From JAYFQE01 sp034927345 (lineage in GTDB: Bacteria; Bacillota; Clostridia; Saccharofermentanales; UBA5734), in contig JAYFQE010000019.1 of NCBI GenBank assembly GCA_034927345.1, forward strand, positions 62,001 to 126,000: a stretch of 64,000 nucleotides of DNA, given 5' to 3'. The notes beneath the pieces are model-generated. The model searched no databases, was not told where the DNA came from, and saw only the letters and a list, made by a program, of their open reading frames with translations. The position numbers and the translations under genes are program-made. Below, in pieces: positions 43,665 through 53,038 of this stretch; the first letter of the stretch is position 1; the number at the start of each line of letters is the position of its first letter.

Positions 43665-43943
43665 ATGGAGAATCGGATTGCTTTAATTGGCATCATTGTT
43701 GAGGATATGGAATCGGCAGAAAAAATGAACGCGATACTCCATGAATACGGGTCTTATATTGTCGGACGCATGGGGATACCCTATCCGAAACGCCAGGTTT
43801 CGGTGATCAGTATTTTTATCGATGCACCAGGCGACATCATCAGCGCCTTATCGGGTAAACTGGGTATGCTGCCTGCATTGAGCATCAAAACTGTATATGC
43901 AAAAACGCCTCCGGAAAAAACAAGCCAAGGGGTGGACAAGTGA
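43665..43943 (+). CDS. TM1266-like regulator linked to [FeFe]-hydrogenase maturation
   Basis: A 92-residue ferredoxin-like (ACT/NikR C-terminal-like) protein matching the iron-only hydrogenase system putative regulator TM1266: IALIGIIVEDMESAEKMNAIL, GRMGIPYPKRQVSVISIFIDAP. It has no DNA-binding domain, so regulation is assumed from gene position in many genomes, not shown. It overlaps the start of hydE by four bases. GGGGAGGCGGG precedes the ATG. Confidence 0.85.
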   Translation: MENRIALIGIIVEDMESAEKMNAILHEYGSYIVGRMGIPYPKRQVSVISIFIDAPGDIISALSGKLGMLPALSIKTVYAKTPPEKTSQGVDK

Positions 43944-44992
43944 TGAGTCCGTTCGACGGCTTACTTGACCAATTGGAGCAAAATAAAACGCTGCCTGATC
44001 CGGAGATGGCGTTCTTGATCTGTTCTGATCAACCAGATTTAGCTGAATCCCTTTTTACCAGAGCACGCCGCGTTGCCAGTCAGCATTTTGGCCGGCGGAT
44101 CTTTCCGCGCGGACTCATTGAATTTACCAATTATTGCCGGAACGATTGCTATTATTGCGGCATTCGGCGCAGTAACCGCCGGGCGGAACGATATCGTCTC
44201 ACAAAGGACGAAATCTTGTCTTGCTGTGATCAGGGCCACCGGTTGGGATTTCGCACATTTGTCCTGCAAGGGGGCGAAGACCCTTTTTACTCGACGACGT
44301 TCTTATCGGATCTGGTCCGGAGCATAAAAGGGAACTATCCTGATTGTGCGGTCACCTTATCCATCGGTGAAAAAGAATTCGAGGAATATCGCAGATTGCG
44401 CGAAGCCGGCGCTGACCGATACCTTTTGCGGCATGAAACGGCAGATGCGTTTCATTACCGGGAGCTTCACCCGGCTGTTCAAACAGCCGCCAATCGCCTG
44501 CGCTGCCTTAATGACTTGAAAACGCTCGGTTTTCAGGTGGGTTCCGGTTTTATGGTCGGCTCGCCGGGACAAACGACCGCTTGTCTTCTTAAAGACCTGC
44601 ATTTGTTAAAAGAACTGGAACCGCAGATGATCGGCATCGGTCCTTTTATTCCGCATCAGGATACTCCATTTGCTGATGAAAAACCTGGCTGTGTCGATCG
44701 GACTCTGCGGCTTATTGCAATCTTGCGTCTGATGATGCCCAGAGCTTTAATACCGGCGACTACCGCTCTGGGCACTCTGGATCCCCAGGGAAGGGAAAAG
44801 GGCATTTTAGCCGGCGCCAATGTTGTAATGCCCAATTTATCGCCGGTCGACGTCAGAAAAAAGTATGCTTTGTATGATCATAAAATATGTACAGGCGAGG
44901 AAGCGGCTGAGTGCTGGCAGTGTTTGCAGACCCGGCTGAATGGAATCGGCTATGAACTTGTCGTTGACCGGGGCGACTATAATCCGGCCTGA
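43940..44992 (+). CDS. hydE: [FeFe]-hydrogenase maturase HydE
   Basis: A 350-residue radical SAM enzyme. The cluster motif CRNDCYYC (CxxxCxxC) lies near residues 66-73 in FTNYCRNDCYYCGIRRSN. Further typical segments are LQGGEDP, SIGE and GFMVGSPGQT. HydE acts with HydG and HydF in building the diiron subcluster of [FeFe] hydrogenase. It starts at GTG 43940 (or the ATG three bases on) and is coupled to the TM1266-like gene. HydF and the hydrogenase itself are not in this window. Confidence 0.93.
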   Translation: MMSPFDGLLDQLEQNKTLPDPEMAFLICSDQPDLAESLFTRARRVASQHFGRRIFPRGLIEFTNYCRNDCYYCGIRRSNRRAERYRLTKDEILSCCDQGHRLGFRTFVLQGGEDPFYSTTFLSDLVRSIKGNYPDCAVTLSIGEKEFEEYRRLREAGADRYLLRHETADAFHYRELHPAVQTAANRLRCLNDLKTLGFQVGSGFMVGSPGQTTACLLKDLHLLKELEPQMIGIGPFIPHQDTPFADEKPGCVDRTLRLIAILRLMMPRALIPATTALGTLDPQGREKGILAGANVVMPNLSPVDVRKKYALYDHKICTGEEAAECWQCLQTRLNGIGYELVVDRGDYNPA

Positions 44993-45048
44993 TCGGCATA
45001 ATAACGATAAAGTAAAAAAAAACAAAATAATAGAACAGGAGAAAAGAA

Positions 45049-46467
45049 ATGGACTATTGTAAATCACCTCATGCCGCTGATTTTATTCTTGATGAGGAGG
45101 TCCTGGAAACGCTCGATTATGCTGTTCAGAACAAGCAGAACCGCTCATTGATCGAGAGTCTTTTAGAAAGAGCCAGGGATTGCCGGGGGCTGACGCACCG
45201 GGAAGCAGCTGTTCTGCTGGAATGTGATTTGCCGGATCTCAATGAAAAGATGACGCATCTGGCGCGGGAGATCAAGCATAAATTTTACGGTAACCGTATT
45301 GTTATGTTTGCGCCGCTTTATTTATCCAATTACTGTGTGAACAGCTGCGTTTATTGTCCTTACCATCAAAGAAATAAATCGATTTCCCGAAAGAAACTGA
45401 CTCAGGAGGATATTGTCCGCGAAGTGACGGCTCTGCAGGATATGGGCCACAAACGGCTGGCGCTGGAAAGTGGTGAAGATCCAGTCAACAATCCGATCGA
45501 GTATATTCTGGAATGCATTCATACCATTTATAGTATCAAGCACAAGAACGGCGCTATTCGCAGGGTCAATGTCAATATTGCGGCTACGACAGTTGAAAAC
45601 TACCGTCGTTTGAAGGACGCCGGCATCGGAACTTATATTTTATTCCAGGAGACATACAACAAGAAGAGCTACGAAGTGCTTCATCCCGCCGGCCCCAAGC
45701 ATGATTACGCCTATCATACCGAAGCTATGGACCGCGCGATGACCGGCGGCATAGACGATGTTGGCATCGGCGTGCTCTTTGGCCTGAACCTTTATCGATA
45801 TGACTTCGTTGGCCTGCTGATGCATGCTGAGCATCTGGAGGCAGCTTTCGGTGTTGGACCGCATACAATCAGCGTTCCCCGCATCCGGCCTGCAGAGGAT
45901 ATAGACCCGGCGAATTTCGCCAATGCGATTTCCGATGACATCTTTGCTAAAATCGTGACGGTTTTGCGTATTGCGGTTCCTTATACCGGCATGATTGTAT
46001 CAACCCGTGAATCGAAAACGGTTCGCGAACGTGTGCTGGACTTGGGTATTTCCCAGATCAGCGGCGGATCGAGCACCAGTGTGGGCGGTTATGCTGAGCG
46101 TGAGGATCCGGAGGATAATTCGGCGCAATTCGATGTGAATGATACCCGGACTCTGGATGAAATCGTGGATTGGCTGATTCAACTGGGCTATATCCCCAGT
46201 TTCTGTACGGCTTGCTATCGCGAAGGCAGAACCGGCGATCGTTTCATGAAACTGGTCAAAGCCGGTCAGATTGCCAATTGCTGCCAACCCAATGCTTTAA
46301 TGACTTTGCAGGAATATCTACAGGATTATGCTTCGCCGGCGACCCGTAATGACGGCGAGCAGGTTATCCATGCCGAGTTATCCCGCATCCCCAATCCCCG
46401 GGTTCGGTCAACGGCTGAAGATCATTTAAAGGAGATTAAAGCCGGCCGGCGCGACTTCCGCTTTTAA
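45049..46467 (+). CDS. hydG: [FeFe]-hydrogenase maturase HydG
   Basis: A 472-residue radical SAM tyrosine lyase that supplies CO and CN- ligands. The N-terminal cluster motif CVNSCVYC lies near residues 96-103. The C-terminal second cluster motif is CTAC with a further Cys about 22 residues later (QIANCCQPN), which distinguishes HydG from ThiH. Other HydG blocks are ALESGEDP, FQETYN and ISGGSSTSVGGY. AGGAGAAAAG precedes the ATG. It is 56 bp after hydE. Confidence 0.95.
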   Translation: MDYCKSPHAADFILDEEVLETLDYAVQNKQNRSLIESLLERARDCRGLTHREAAVLLECDLPDLNEKMTHLAREIKHKFYGNRIVMFAPLYLSNYCVNSCVYCPYHQRNKSISRKKLTQEDIVREVTALQDMGHKRLALESGEDPVNNPIEYILECIHTIYSIKHKNGAIRRVNVNIAATTVENYRRLKDAGIGTYILFQETYNKKSYEVLHPAGPKHDYAYHTEAMDRAMTGGIDDVGIGVLFGLNLYRYDFVGLLMHAEHLEAAFGVGPHTISVPRIRPAEDIDPANFANAISDDIFAKIVTVLRIAVPYTGMIVSTRESKTVRERVLDLGISQISGGSSTSVGGYAEREDPEDNSAQFDVNDTRTLDEIVDWLIQLGYIPSFCTACYREGRTGDRFMKLVKAGQIANCCQPNALMTLQEYLQDYASPATRNDGEQVIHAELSRIPNPRVRSTAEDHLKEIKAGRRDFRF

Positions 46468-46550
46468 CCGGCAAATTCACGGCTGCTCATTGACGAAACC
46501 GGTCATATAAGCCTATTCTGTTGTTTAGAGACAGGGTGGAGGACGAACAG

Positions 46551-48773
46551 ATGGAACAGGTCTTATGGTATCGGGAGCCGGCATCCGAATGGATGGAAGG
46601 TCTGCCTATCGGCAATGGCCGCCTGGCCGCCATGGTTTTCGGCGATGAACGGCAGGATGTTTTAGCGCTCAACCACGAGTGGCTCTGGCGCGGCCTTTAT
46701 CGGGACCGCGACAATGAACCGGCGGCTGAATGGCTTGAACCGGTTCGGACGCTGTTGAAATCCGGCAATTATTTTGCAGCTGCCGGCCTGGCTAATACAT
46801 TTTTCGGCGGCCGCGGCGGCATATCGCAGCTGCCGCACCGGGTTGATGCCTATCAGCCGGCCGGCAATCTGCATTTTGTTTTAAATGATGTAAAGAATTA
46901 TGTGCAGCGGGATCTCGATCTGATGAATGGCGTAGCCGGTGTCAGCCGTGAGACTGCTGCCGGTAAAGTCTGCGCCGGTTTTATTGTTCATCCGGAACTA
47001 AACCTGATAATCGGACATTGGTCCGGTCACTTTTCCGGCCGTTTGTTTTTTGATCGGGTTGCGGATCCGGATGCTGATGAATCCTTTCAGGTTAACCGGA
47101 TGGGCATTGATTATCAGTGCCAATTTCACGACGGTATCGCTTACCATGTTGCCATCCGTCTGGAAACAGACGGCATTGTGACCGTTGAAGGTCAGGAAAT
47201 CAAGATCGGCCAGGCCGGAGAACTGACGGTTGCCATCAATATCGCCACATCAATTCGGGGTATCGAAGATGAACTGGCGGCTTATCCTTTATCCGGATCG
47301 TTCAACTGGACAGAGCTATTGAGATCGCATCGGCAAAAATATGCGGCGATGATGGGACGGCTGGCATTGCATGTCGATATACCGGATAATCCGGCGTCAA
47401 CCGGCGAACGGATTGCCGCCGTCAAGGCTGGCGGCGCCGACGATGCTTTACCCTGGCTGTATTTTCATTATGGAAGATACCTGATGGTTGCTTCATCGAT
47501 ATGCGGCGAATTGCCGGCCAATCTACAGGGAAAGTGGAACGACAGCCTTAATCCGCCCTGGGAGTGCGATTATCATTTTGACATTAATTTGCAAATGAAT
47601 TATTGGCTGACGGAACCGACGGGTTTATCTGAGTGTTCGGAAGCGCTTTTTCGCTATGTGGAACGGTTTATGCCCCACGCCCGCAAAGCTGCTCATGATT
47701 TGTACGGCTGCCGCGGCGTCTTGTTCCCCTTGCAAACCGATGCCTGGGGCCGGTCGACGCCGGAAGCGTTCGGCTGGGCTGTCTGGATTGGCGCGGCGCC
47801 CTGGATTGCGCAGCATTTTTGGTGGCATTATCTTTATACGGGTGACCGGGATTTCCTGCGGCAGCGGGCTTATCCATTTTTCCGGGAAGTTGCCCGCTTT
47901 TATGAAGATTATCTGGTTATGGATGAACAAGGCGTTTTCCAAATCATGCCCAGCCAGTCGCCGGAGAATCGATTTGCCGGTACCGGCTATTTCCCTGTCA
48001 GCCTCGGCATTTCGTCAGCCATGGATGTTCAGCTTGCCTATGACGCTCTGGGATATGCCATCCGATCGGCAGATCTTTTGCAGATCGATGCGGAAGACAT
48101 GGCCCGATGGCAGGTTATACAGGATCATCTGCCGGATTTCCGGATCGGTTCGGACGGCCGGCTGCTGGAATGGGATTGCGAGCGGGAAGAAGTGGAACCC
48201 GGTCATCGCCATCTGTCTCATCTATATGGTTTATATCCTTCCAGCATCTTTAATCCGGACGAGCGCCCGGACCAATATGCGGCGGCTGTCCGTTCCCTGC
48301 ATGACCGGCTGGAGAAAGGCGGCGGTCATACCGGCTGGAGCCGGGCCTGGGTTGCCTGCCTTTCGGCCAGAATCGGCGACGGTAATAAGGTGTGGGAGCA
48401 TCTCAACGGGTTGATTAAGGATTTTGCGACGGTTTCATTACTGGATCTTCACCCGCCGCGCATTTTTCAAATTGATGGCAATTTCGGCGCTGTCGCGGCT
48501 GTTTTAGAGAGCCTGGCTCAGTTTTGGCATGGCAAATTGCATCTGCTGCGAGCTTTGCCGCCGCAATGGAAAACCGGAAGGATCGAGGGGCTTCGTGTGC
48601 CGGGCGGGCACAGTATTTCATTCACCTGGATTGACGGACGGGTGACCAGTATCGACGGAATACTGGGATATTCCGGCGAATTATTGATTGCAGAGTTGAG
48701 TGACCGCGGCGGGGATATGATCTTCTGCGGAGAACCGGGCGATTCATTTCAACGCTCATTCAACCCTTTTTAG
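46551..48773 (+). CDS. Alpha-L-fucosidase, glycoside hydrolase family 95
   Basis: A 740-residue GH95 enzyme. The N-terminal beta domain starts WYREPASEWMEGLPIGNGRL, the family hallmark, with ALNHEWLWRG following. The alpha/alpha barrel has NLQGKWNDSLNPPWECDYH near residue 325, including the catalytic Asn/Glu region, and the later FQIDGNFGAVAAVLE. It hydrolyses alpha-1,2-linked fucose or galactose from plant or mucin glycans. No signal peptide is present, so it is cytosolic. The ATG at 46551 has GGAGG eight bases upstream. A mutarotase gene follows 43 bp later. Confidence 0.9.
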   Translation: MEQVLWYREPASEWMEGLPIGNGRLAAMVFGDERQDVLALNHEWLWRGLYRDRDNEPAAEWLEPVRTLLKSGNYFAAAGLANTFFGGRGGISQLPHRVDAYQPAGNLHFVLNDVKNYVQRDLDLMNGVAGVSRETAAGKVCAGFIVHPELNLIIGHWSGHFSGRLFFDRVADPDADESFQVNRMGIDYQCQFHDGIAYHVAIRLETDGIVTVEGQEIKIGQAGELTVAINIATSIRGIEDELAAYPLSGSFNWTELLRSHRQKYAAMMGRLALHVDIPDNPASTGERIAAVKAGGADDALPWLYFHYGRYLMVASSICGELPANLQGKWNDSLNPPWECDYHFDINLQMNYWLTEPTGLSECSEALFRYVERFMPHARKAAHDLYGCRGVLFPLQTDAWGRSTPEAFGWAVWIGAAPWIAQHFWWHYLYTGDRDFLRQRAYPFFREVARFYEDYLVMDEQGVFQIMPSQSPENRFAGTGYFPVSLGISSAMDVQLAYDALGYAIRSADLLQIDAEDMARWQVIQDHLPDFRIGSDGRLLEWDCEREEVEPGHRHLSHLYGLYPSSIFNPDERPDQYAAAVRSLHDRLEKGGGHTGWSRAWVACLSARIGDGNKVWEHLNGLIKDFATVSLLDLHPPRIFQIDGNFGAVAAVLESLAQFWHGKLHLLRALPPQWKTGRIEGLRVPGGHSISFTWIDGRVTSIDGILGYSGELLIAELSDRGGDMIFCGEPGDSFQRSFNPF

Positions 48774-48816
48774 CAAGGGAAAAACGATTCATGGATGCTG
48801 CGAGGAGGACATTACG

Positions 48817-49674
48817 ATGACCAGACTGACGATACAAAATGAATATCTGACGGTTGAAATCGACACGCTTGGCGCCGAATTAGCCAGTATCAGGGATGCC
48901 GCCGGCATTGAGTACCTGTGGCAGGGCGACGCCCGATTTTGGAAATCACGGGCTCCGGTTCTGTTCCCGATTGTCGGAGGCCTGAAGAATGACCAATACA
49001 AGATCGGCGCCGAAACTTATACGATGGCTAAACACGGATTTGCCCGTAAACAGGAGTTTGTGCCGACGCAGGAAAGCAAAACCTGCGCCCGCTTTCTGCT
49101 TGTATCCAAACCGGAGTTCATGCAGGGCTATCCTTTTGATTTTACCTTGCTATTAGTTTATCGACTGACTGGAAACCAGATTCAGATTGATTACCAAGTG
49201 ACTAATCCGGCCCGGGAAATCCTTTATTGTTCCGTTGGCGCTCATGACGGCTATGCCTGTCCGGAAGGCATAGAAAGTTATCATCTTGAATTTGAACAAG
49301 TAGAAACATTAAGAAGCACCGTACTTGATGGCAATTTACTGACATCGGAAACCATTCCCGTGGTTGAAGCGGATTATCGCTTGCCTTTGCATCCGCGCTG
49401 GTTTGAAATTGACGCCCTGGTATTTGCCTCGCTCCGATCCCGGGCGGTCACCCTGGTTCATGAATCGGGAAAACGCCGCATCCGCGTTGATTTTCCGGGA
49501 TTCACGTCACTGGGTATCTGGACCAAAGTCGGCGCGCCGTATCTTTGCATAGAACCCTGGTGCGGTCTACCGGACTATACGGACAGCGATTCATCCCTGG
49601 CGCATAAACGTGGCATATTATCAGTAGCGCCTTGTCAAACCCTGGTTCGCAGCCATAAAATCACAATCAACTGA
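48817..49674 (+). CDS. Aldose 1-epimerase family protein (LacX-like mutarotase)
   Basis: A 285-residue galactose-mutarotase-fold protein. Visible segments are LGAELASIRDAAGIEYLWQGD, LFPIVGGLKNDQY, TMAKHGFARKQEF with the catalytic-type His, SVGAHDGYACP and the C-terminal CIEPWCGLPD. It interconverts the anomers of an aldose, possibly the sugar freed by the fucosidase upstream. GAGGAGG precedes the ATG. Length and motifs match the LacX-like group better than GalM. Confidence 0.88.
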   Translation: MTRLTIQNEYLTVEIDTLGAELASIRDAAGIEYLWQGDARFWKSRAPVLFPIVGGLKNDQYKIGAETYTMAKHGFARKQEFVPTQESKTCARFLLVSKPEFMQGYPFDFTLLLVYRLTGNQIQIDYQVTNPAREILYCSVGAHDGYACPEGIESYHLEFEQVETLRSTVLDGNLLTSETIPVVEADYRLPLHPRWFEIDALVFASLRSRAVTLVHESGKRRIRVDFPGFTSLGIWTKVGAPYLCIEPWCGLPDYTDSDSSLAHKRGILSVAPCQTLVRSHKITIN

Positions 49675-49697
49675 TGTTGCCTGAAAGCTGGTATTGA

Positions 49698-50444
49698 ATG
49701 GAATCGGTCTTGGAAATTGAACAACTGAGCTTCGGATATGCCCAGAATCTGATTTTTACCAATGTAGACTTCGCGATCCGCGCTGGTGATTTTGCCGGTA
49801 TTATCGGCGCCAACGGTACGGGAAAAAGTACTTTGCTGAAACTGATTCTCGGTCTTTTAGCGCCGGCCGACGGAACCATTCGCTTGCTGGGCGAGGATGT
49901 CCGGCAATTTCATCATTGGCCGGCGGTGGGTTATGTTCCGCAGGGACAGACCATGACCGGACAGTATTTCCCGGCAACGGCATTTGAGGTGGTTCAAGCC
50001 GGACTGAGCAACCAAATCGGTCTTTTGCGTTTCCCCGGCAAGAAACAACGTGAGCAAGTTCGCGAAGCCTTAGCGCTGGTCGGCGTAGAAAACCTGGCCG
50101 GCCGGTTAATCAGCCAAATGTCGGGCGGCCAGCAGCAGCGGGTCATGTTGGCTCGCGTTTTGGTAACCCGGCCTAAATTGATGCTGCTGGATGAGCCGAC
50201 TACCGGTATAGACGCCCGATCTGTCGCCAGTCTCTATGAATTGCTGAAAAAACTCAATCAGGATACCGGCTTAACCATCCTCATGGTTACTCATGATCTG
50301 GATCGGGCCGCCCCGTTTCTGAATCGGGTTCTTTGCCTGGATAATGGATCGCTGATTGAATTGAATCAAGATCAACTGGCGGATGAACTGGGCCATCGTC
50401 ATAAGCATCCTGCCGGACCGGTCGGCGTAATCAGCAAGCAGTGA
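49698..50444 (+). CDS. Metal ABC transporter ATPase (zinc/manganese type)
   Basis: A 248-residue ABC ATPase of the ZnuC/MntB group: Walker A GANGTGKST near residue 39, signature MSGGQQQR, Walker B LMLLDEPTTGID and switch His in VTHDLD. The C-terminal tail has several His (HRHKHP), fitting a metal system. The permease gene follows after 16 bp. No solute-binding protein is encoded beside them, so it must come from elsewhere. Zinc is more likely than manganese but not decided by sequence. Confidence 0.86.
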   Translation: MESVLEIEQLSFGYAQNLIFTNVDFAIRAGDFAGIIGANGTGKSTLLKLILGLLAPADGTIRLLGEDVRQFHHWPAVGYVPQGQTMTGQYFPATAFEVVQAGLSNQIGLLRFPGKKQREQVREALALVGVENLAGRLISQMSGGQQQRVMLARVLVTRPKLMLLDEPTTGIDARSVASLYELLKKLNQDTGLTILMVTHDLDRAAPFLNRVLCLDNGSLIELNQDQLADELGHRHKHPAGPVGVISKQ

Positions 50445-50460
50445 AGCGGGGAGAAGCGCA

Positions 50461-51303
50461 ATGATCGATTTATCTATATTTTCATATGAGTTTATGCAGA
50501 AGGCATTTATCGTGGGCACATTATTGGCGCTGATCATACCTTGTATCGGGATGATTATTGTATTAAAGCGATTGTCGATGATCGGCGACGCTTTGTCGCA
50601 TTCTTCGTTGGCCGGCGTCGCCACCGGGCTGATCCTGGGCATTAATCCTATTATCGGCGCTGTTGTGGCTTGCGTTATCGCTGCGCTGGGGATTGAGGGC
50701 ATACGCAAAAAGATGCCCCACTATGCCGAATTATCCATCGCCATCATCATGTCGGCCGGTATTGGCCTGGCCGGCGTCTTATCTGGCTTTGTCCAGAATG
50801 CGGCGAATTTTAACAGCTTCCTTTTCGGCAGTATTGTGGCTATCAGTGATTTTGAATTGATTCTCGTTTTAACAATCAGCATCATCGTTTTATTGACTTT
50901 TATTTTGCTTTATAAGGAACTCTTTTTTATCGCTTTTGATGAGCAGGCTGCTCAACTGACCGGCATTCCGGTCAAAGCGATCAATTTGATTTTTACTTTA
51001 ATGACGGCGGCTACGATATCCATTGCCGCACGTACGGTAGGCGCCCTGATCGTCTCTTCACTGATGGTTGTTCCGGTAGCCTGTGCGATGCAAATCGGAC
51101 GCAGTTATAAGCAAACTGTCTTTTACGCCATTGCTTTTGCCTTGTTTTTTACCTGGTCCGGTTTGTTTATCTCGTATTATGCCCGGTTAAAACCCGGCGG
51201 TACAATCGTATTGACCGGCGTTGTGACCTTGCTCCTGATTTTATTGGTTAAAAAAATAGCAAGCCGCTTTACATTAAGAAAGGCGACTGCCGACCATTCA
51301 TAA
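50461..51303 (+). CDS. Metal ABC transporter permease (ABC-3 family)
   Basis: A 280-residue ABC-3 family permease with eight or so helices. Family segments are IVLKRLSMIGDALSHSSLAGVA, ISAGIGLAGVLSG-like in the third helix and VGALIVSSLMVVPVA. The His in the second of these is part of the conserved metal path. GGGGAGAAG precedes the ATG. It forms the membrane channel for the ATPase encoded upstream. Confidence 0.88.
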   Translation: MIDLSIFSYEFMQKAFIVGTLLALIIPCIGMIIVLKRLSMIGDALSHSSLAGVATGLILGINPIIGAVVACVIAALGIEGIRKKMPHYAELSIAIIMSAGIGLAGVLSGFVQNAANFNSFLFGSIVAISDFELILVLTISIIVLLTFILLYKELFFIAFDEQAAQLTGIPVKAINLIFTLMTAATISIAARTVGALIVSSLMVVPVACAMQIGRSYKQTVFYAIAFALFFTWSGLFISYYARLKPGGTIVLTGVVTLLLILLVKKIASRFTLRKATADHS

Positions 51304-51308
51304 ACCCG

Positions 51309-51337
51309 ATCATAGACGTGCGCCGGCGTTCTATGAT
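51309..51337 (+). terminator. Hairpin after the metal transporter operon
   Basis: ATCATAG plus ACG pairs with CGT plus CTATGAT with one bulged T. The tail (AAAATTGCTTT) is not T-rich, so it is only a possible terminator. Confidence 0.35.
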
Positions 51338-51382
51338 AAAATTGCTTTATGCCAGAAGATGATAAAACCGGAGGTCTGACAG

Positions 51383-52681
51383 ATGGCTGGCCCTATGCTT
51401 TTTCGTTCAGTACGCCTGCAGGAATTTATCGGCTCAAAAGCGGTCAGGCAAAATGATGCGATACAAGTTGTCGTTCAGCCTGACGGATTCGTTTGGCAGG
51501 AACCGTCCGGCCACAGTCATACGCTTCCTTTTATGGAGATTGTGTCTCTCAATGCCGGTTCATATCAATTGCGGCTGCGGCTGACAACGGGATCGGATCT
51601 TGTTATTTCCCAACTGGGTTATGAATATGAGGCTTTTATATTGCAAACTTTTTCCGCGTGGAATCATTTTGTCGGGCAGGCTTTATATCTTGATGAGCCG
51701 TGCTTACTGGAAGTTAAAGGCGATTACATTTACCAAAACAGCCGCTTGACAGCCGATGGAATGGCAGAGAGTAATGATCAGGGAACTACGCGTTTTGGCC
51801 TGTATGATTCCAGCCTGATGGTTTACCCGCAAAGCGGGCCGATCAGGCGGGTTCCACTGTGCCAGATTGATGCGGTTGAGCCTTCGGCCTGGCAAATCCG
51901 CCTTGTGACTCAATTGGGCGAGGAATGGACGATCCGCCGGCTTGGACATGATCGGGACGCTTTTGTCTTTGCTTTGTCTCAGGCTTTGCAGCGTCAAACG
52001 GACCGGGCGTTTGATCTTTTACATCAGATTGTTGTGGCGCATGAAGCGATAAACAGGACAATCCCCGAACCGTCCAGCCAAGACCTTACGGCGGCCGCCT
52101 GGCTGCTTCGCGAGGGTCGCGCAGCGGATCCGGATGCCTTAGACCATGTCTGTCCGGGATTGTTTCCGCGTTTGGATGCAATTTTGCGTCAATGGTCGCC
52201 GGACGGCTATTATGCCGAACTGGCCGATCGGGCGCAGGCTTCGGGCTGCGGCCGCCCGATCATCGGCATCCGGCGCGAACAGGCGGCCGCCGATCCCGAT
52301 CAGGATTCCTTGCTCCTGCCGGCATTCTGGATGATTGTTCCTGTCCGGTCAAATGATCGAACAGTGACTGCGCTTGAAGTGATCGCTTCTCAGCCGCTGG
52401 CGCAGGCTACCTATATCTTCGCCCGTCCGCCGGAGCTATCCGCCTGGCCGGCTGTCTGGCGCGATTTAAATCTGGCTCTGGAGGCGGTTGATTTCCGCCG
52501 GGAAGCTTTATATCTATCTGCAGCAGATTTAGCGAAACCGGACCGGCAAAGAGATCAGGCTGCTTTACGGTTTTGTCCTGCGTTGTCTCGGTTAAGGGAT
52601 CATTATCTTGGCCGGATTATCCATCGTGGCTTAACCGGCTGGCGTGATCAGCTGCAACATATTGTGGTGAAAGGAGCGTAA
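51383..52681 (+). CDS. Unrecognised protein with a tandem PH-like repeat
   Basis: A 432-residue soluble protein I cannot assign. It holds an internal duplication: residues 26-93 and 135-202 share the same pattern of beta-strands and key positions (P-x3-I about 20 residues in, then Q-x-RL, a Gly-x-x-x-x-I step, LG, and AF before a helix). Each unit looks like a small PH/GRAM-type sheet capped by a helix. The C-terminal half is helical with few motifs. No signal peptide or membrane helix is seen. It has GGAGG before the ATG and is followed at 3 bp by a zinc-ribbon gene, so the proteins probably work together. Confidence 0.55.
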   Translation: MAGPMLFRSVRLQEFIGSKAVRQNDAIQVVVQPDGFVWQEPSGHSHTLPFMEIVSLNAGSYQLRLRLTTGSDLVISQLGYEYEAFILQTFSAWNHFVGQALYLDEPCLLEVKGDYIYQNSRLTADGMAESNDQGTTRFGLYDSSLMVYPQSGPIRRVPLCQIDAVEPSAWQIRLVTQLGEEWTIRRLGHDRDAFVFALSQALQRQTDRAFDLLHQIVVAHEAINRTIPEPSSQDLTAAAWLLREGRAADPDALDHVCPGLFPRLDAILRQWSPDGYYAELADRAQASGCGRPIIGIRREQAAADPDQDSLLLPAFWMIVPVRSNDRTVTALEVIASQPLAQATYIFARPPELSAWPAVWRDLNLALEAVDFRREALYLSAADLAKPDRQRDQAALRFCPALSRLRDHYLGRIIHRGLTGWRDQLQHIVVKGA

Positions 52682-52684
52682 TCG

Positions 52685-53011
52685 ATGGCAACTTATAAAA
52701 AAGCGTGTATTCATTGTGGCCGTTTAGTTGATCCGGATGCCCGGGTGTGCCCCGGCTGCGGCAGCCATAGCCCTTTGGCCTGGCGCTGCCCGTCCTGCCG
52801 TAAAGAAGTCATGCCCGGCGACCCGGTATGCGGCGGCTGCGGCCGTTCTTTACGGGTCGTGTGTCCGGCCTGCAAGGCGAACACTTTTGCCGGTGACCGT
52901 TGTGAGCGATGCGGCGCCAGCTTATTGATTCAATGCCAGAATAAGCGGTGCGGCGAAATGCAGTTTTTCGATTTGACTCGGTGTACGGCGTGCGGTAAAA
53001 AGTTGAAATAG
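52685..53011 (+). CDS. Small protein made of four zinc ribbons
   Basis: A 108-residue protein consisting almost entirely of zinc-binding knuckles. Pairs run CIHC/CPGC, CPSC/CGGC, CPAC/CERC and a variant CxxxxC with CTAC, so up to four zinc ions could be bound. No enzyme motif exists; such rods usually hold proteins or RNA together. Start and stop are within a few bases of the preceding gene. It is the second gene of the unrecognised three-gene module. Confidence 0.75.
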   Translation: MATYKKACIHCGRLVDPDARVCPGCGSHSPLAWRCPSCRKEVMPGDPVCGGCGRSLRVVCPACKANTFAGDRCERCGASLLIQCQNKRCGEMQFFDLTRCTACGKKLK

Positions 53012-53038
53012 CAAGATATAAAACAGGGAGGCCTTGAT

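Noticed and set aside
47656..48414. Plus-strand open frame in another phase within the GH95 fucosidase
   Set aside because: It lies entirely inside a well-supported gene and its translation is rich in Arg, Ser and Ala, typical of shadow frames in GC-rich codons.
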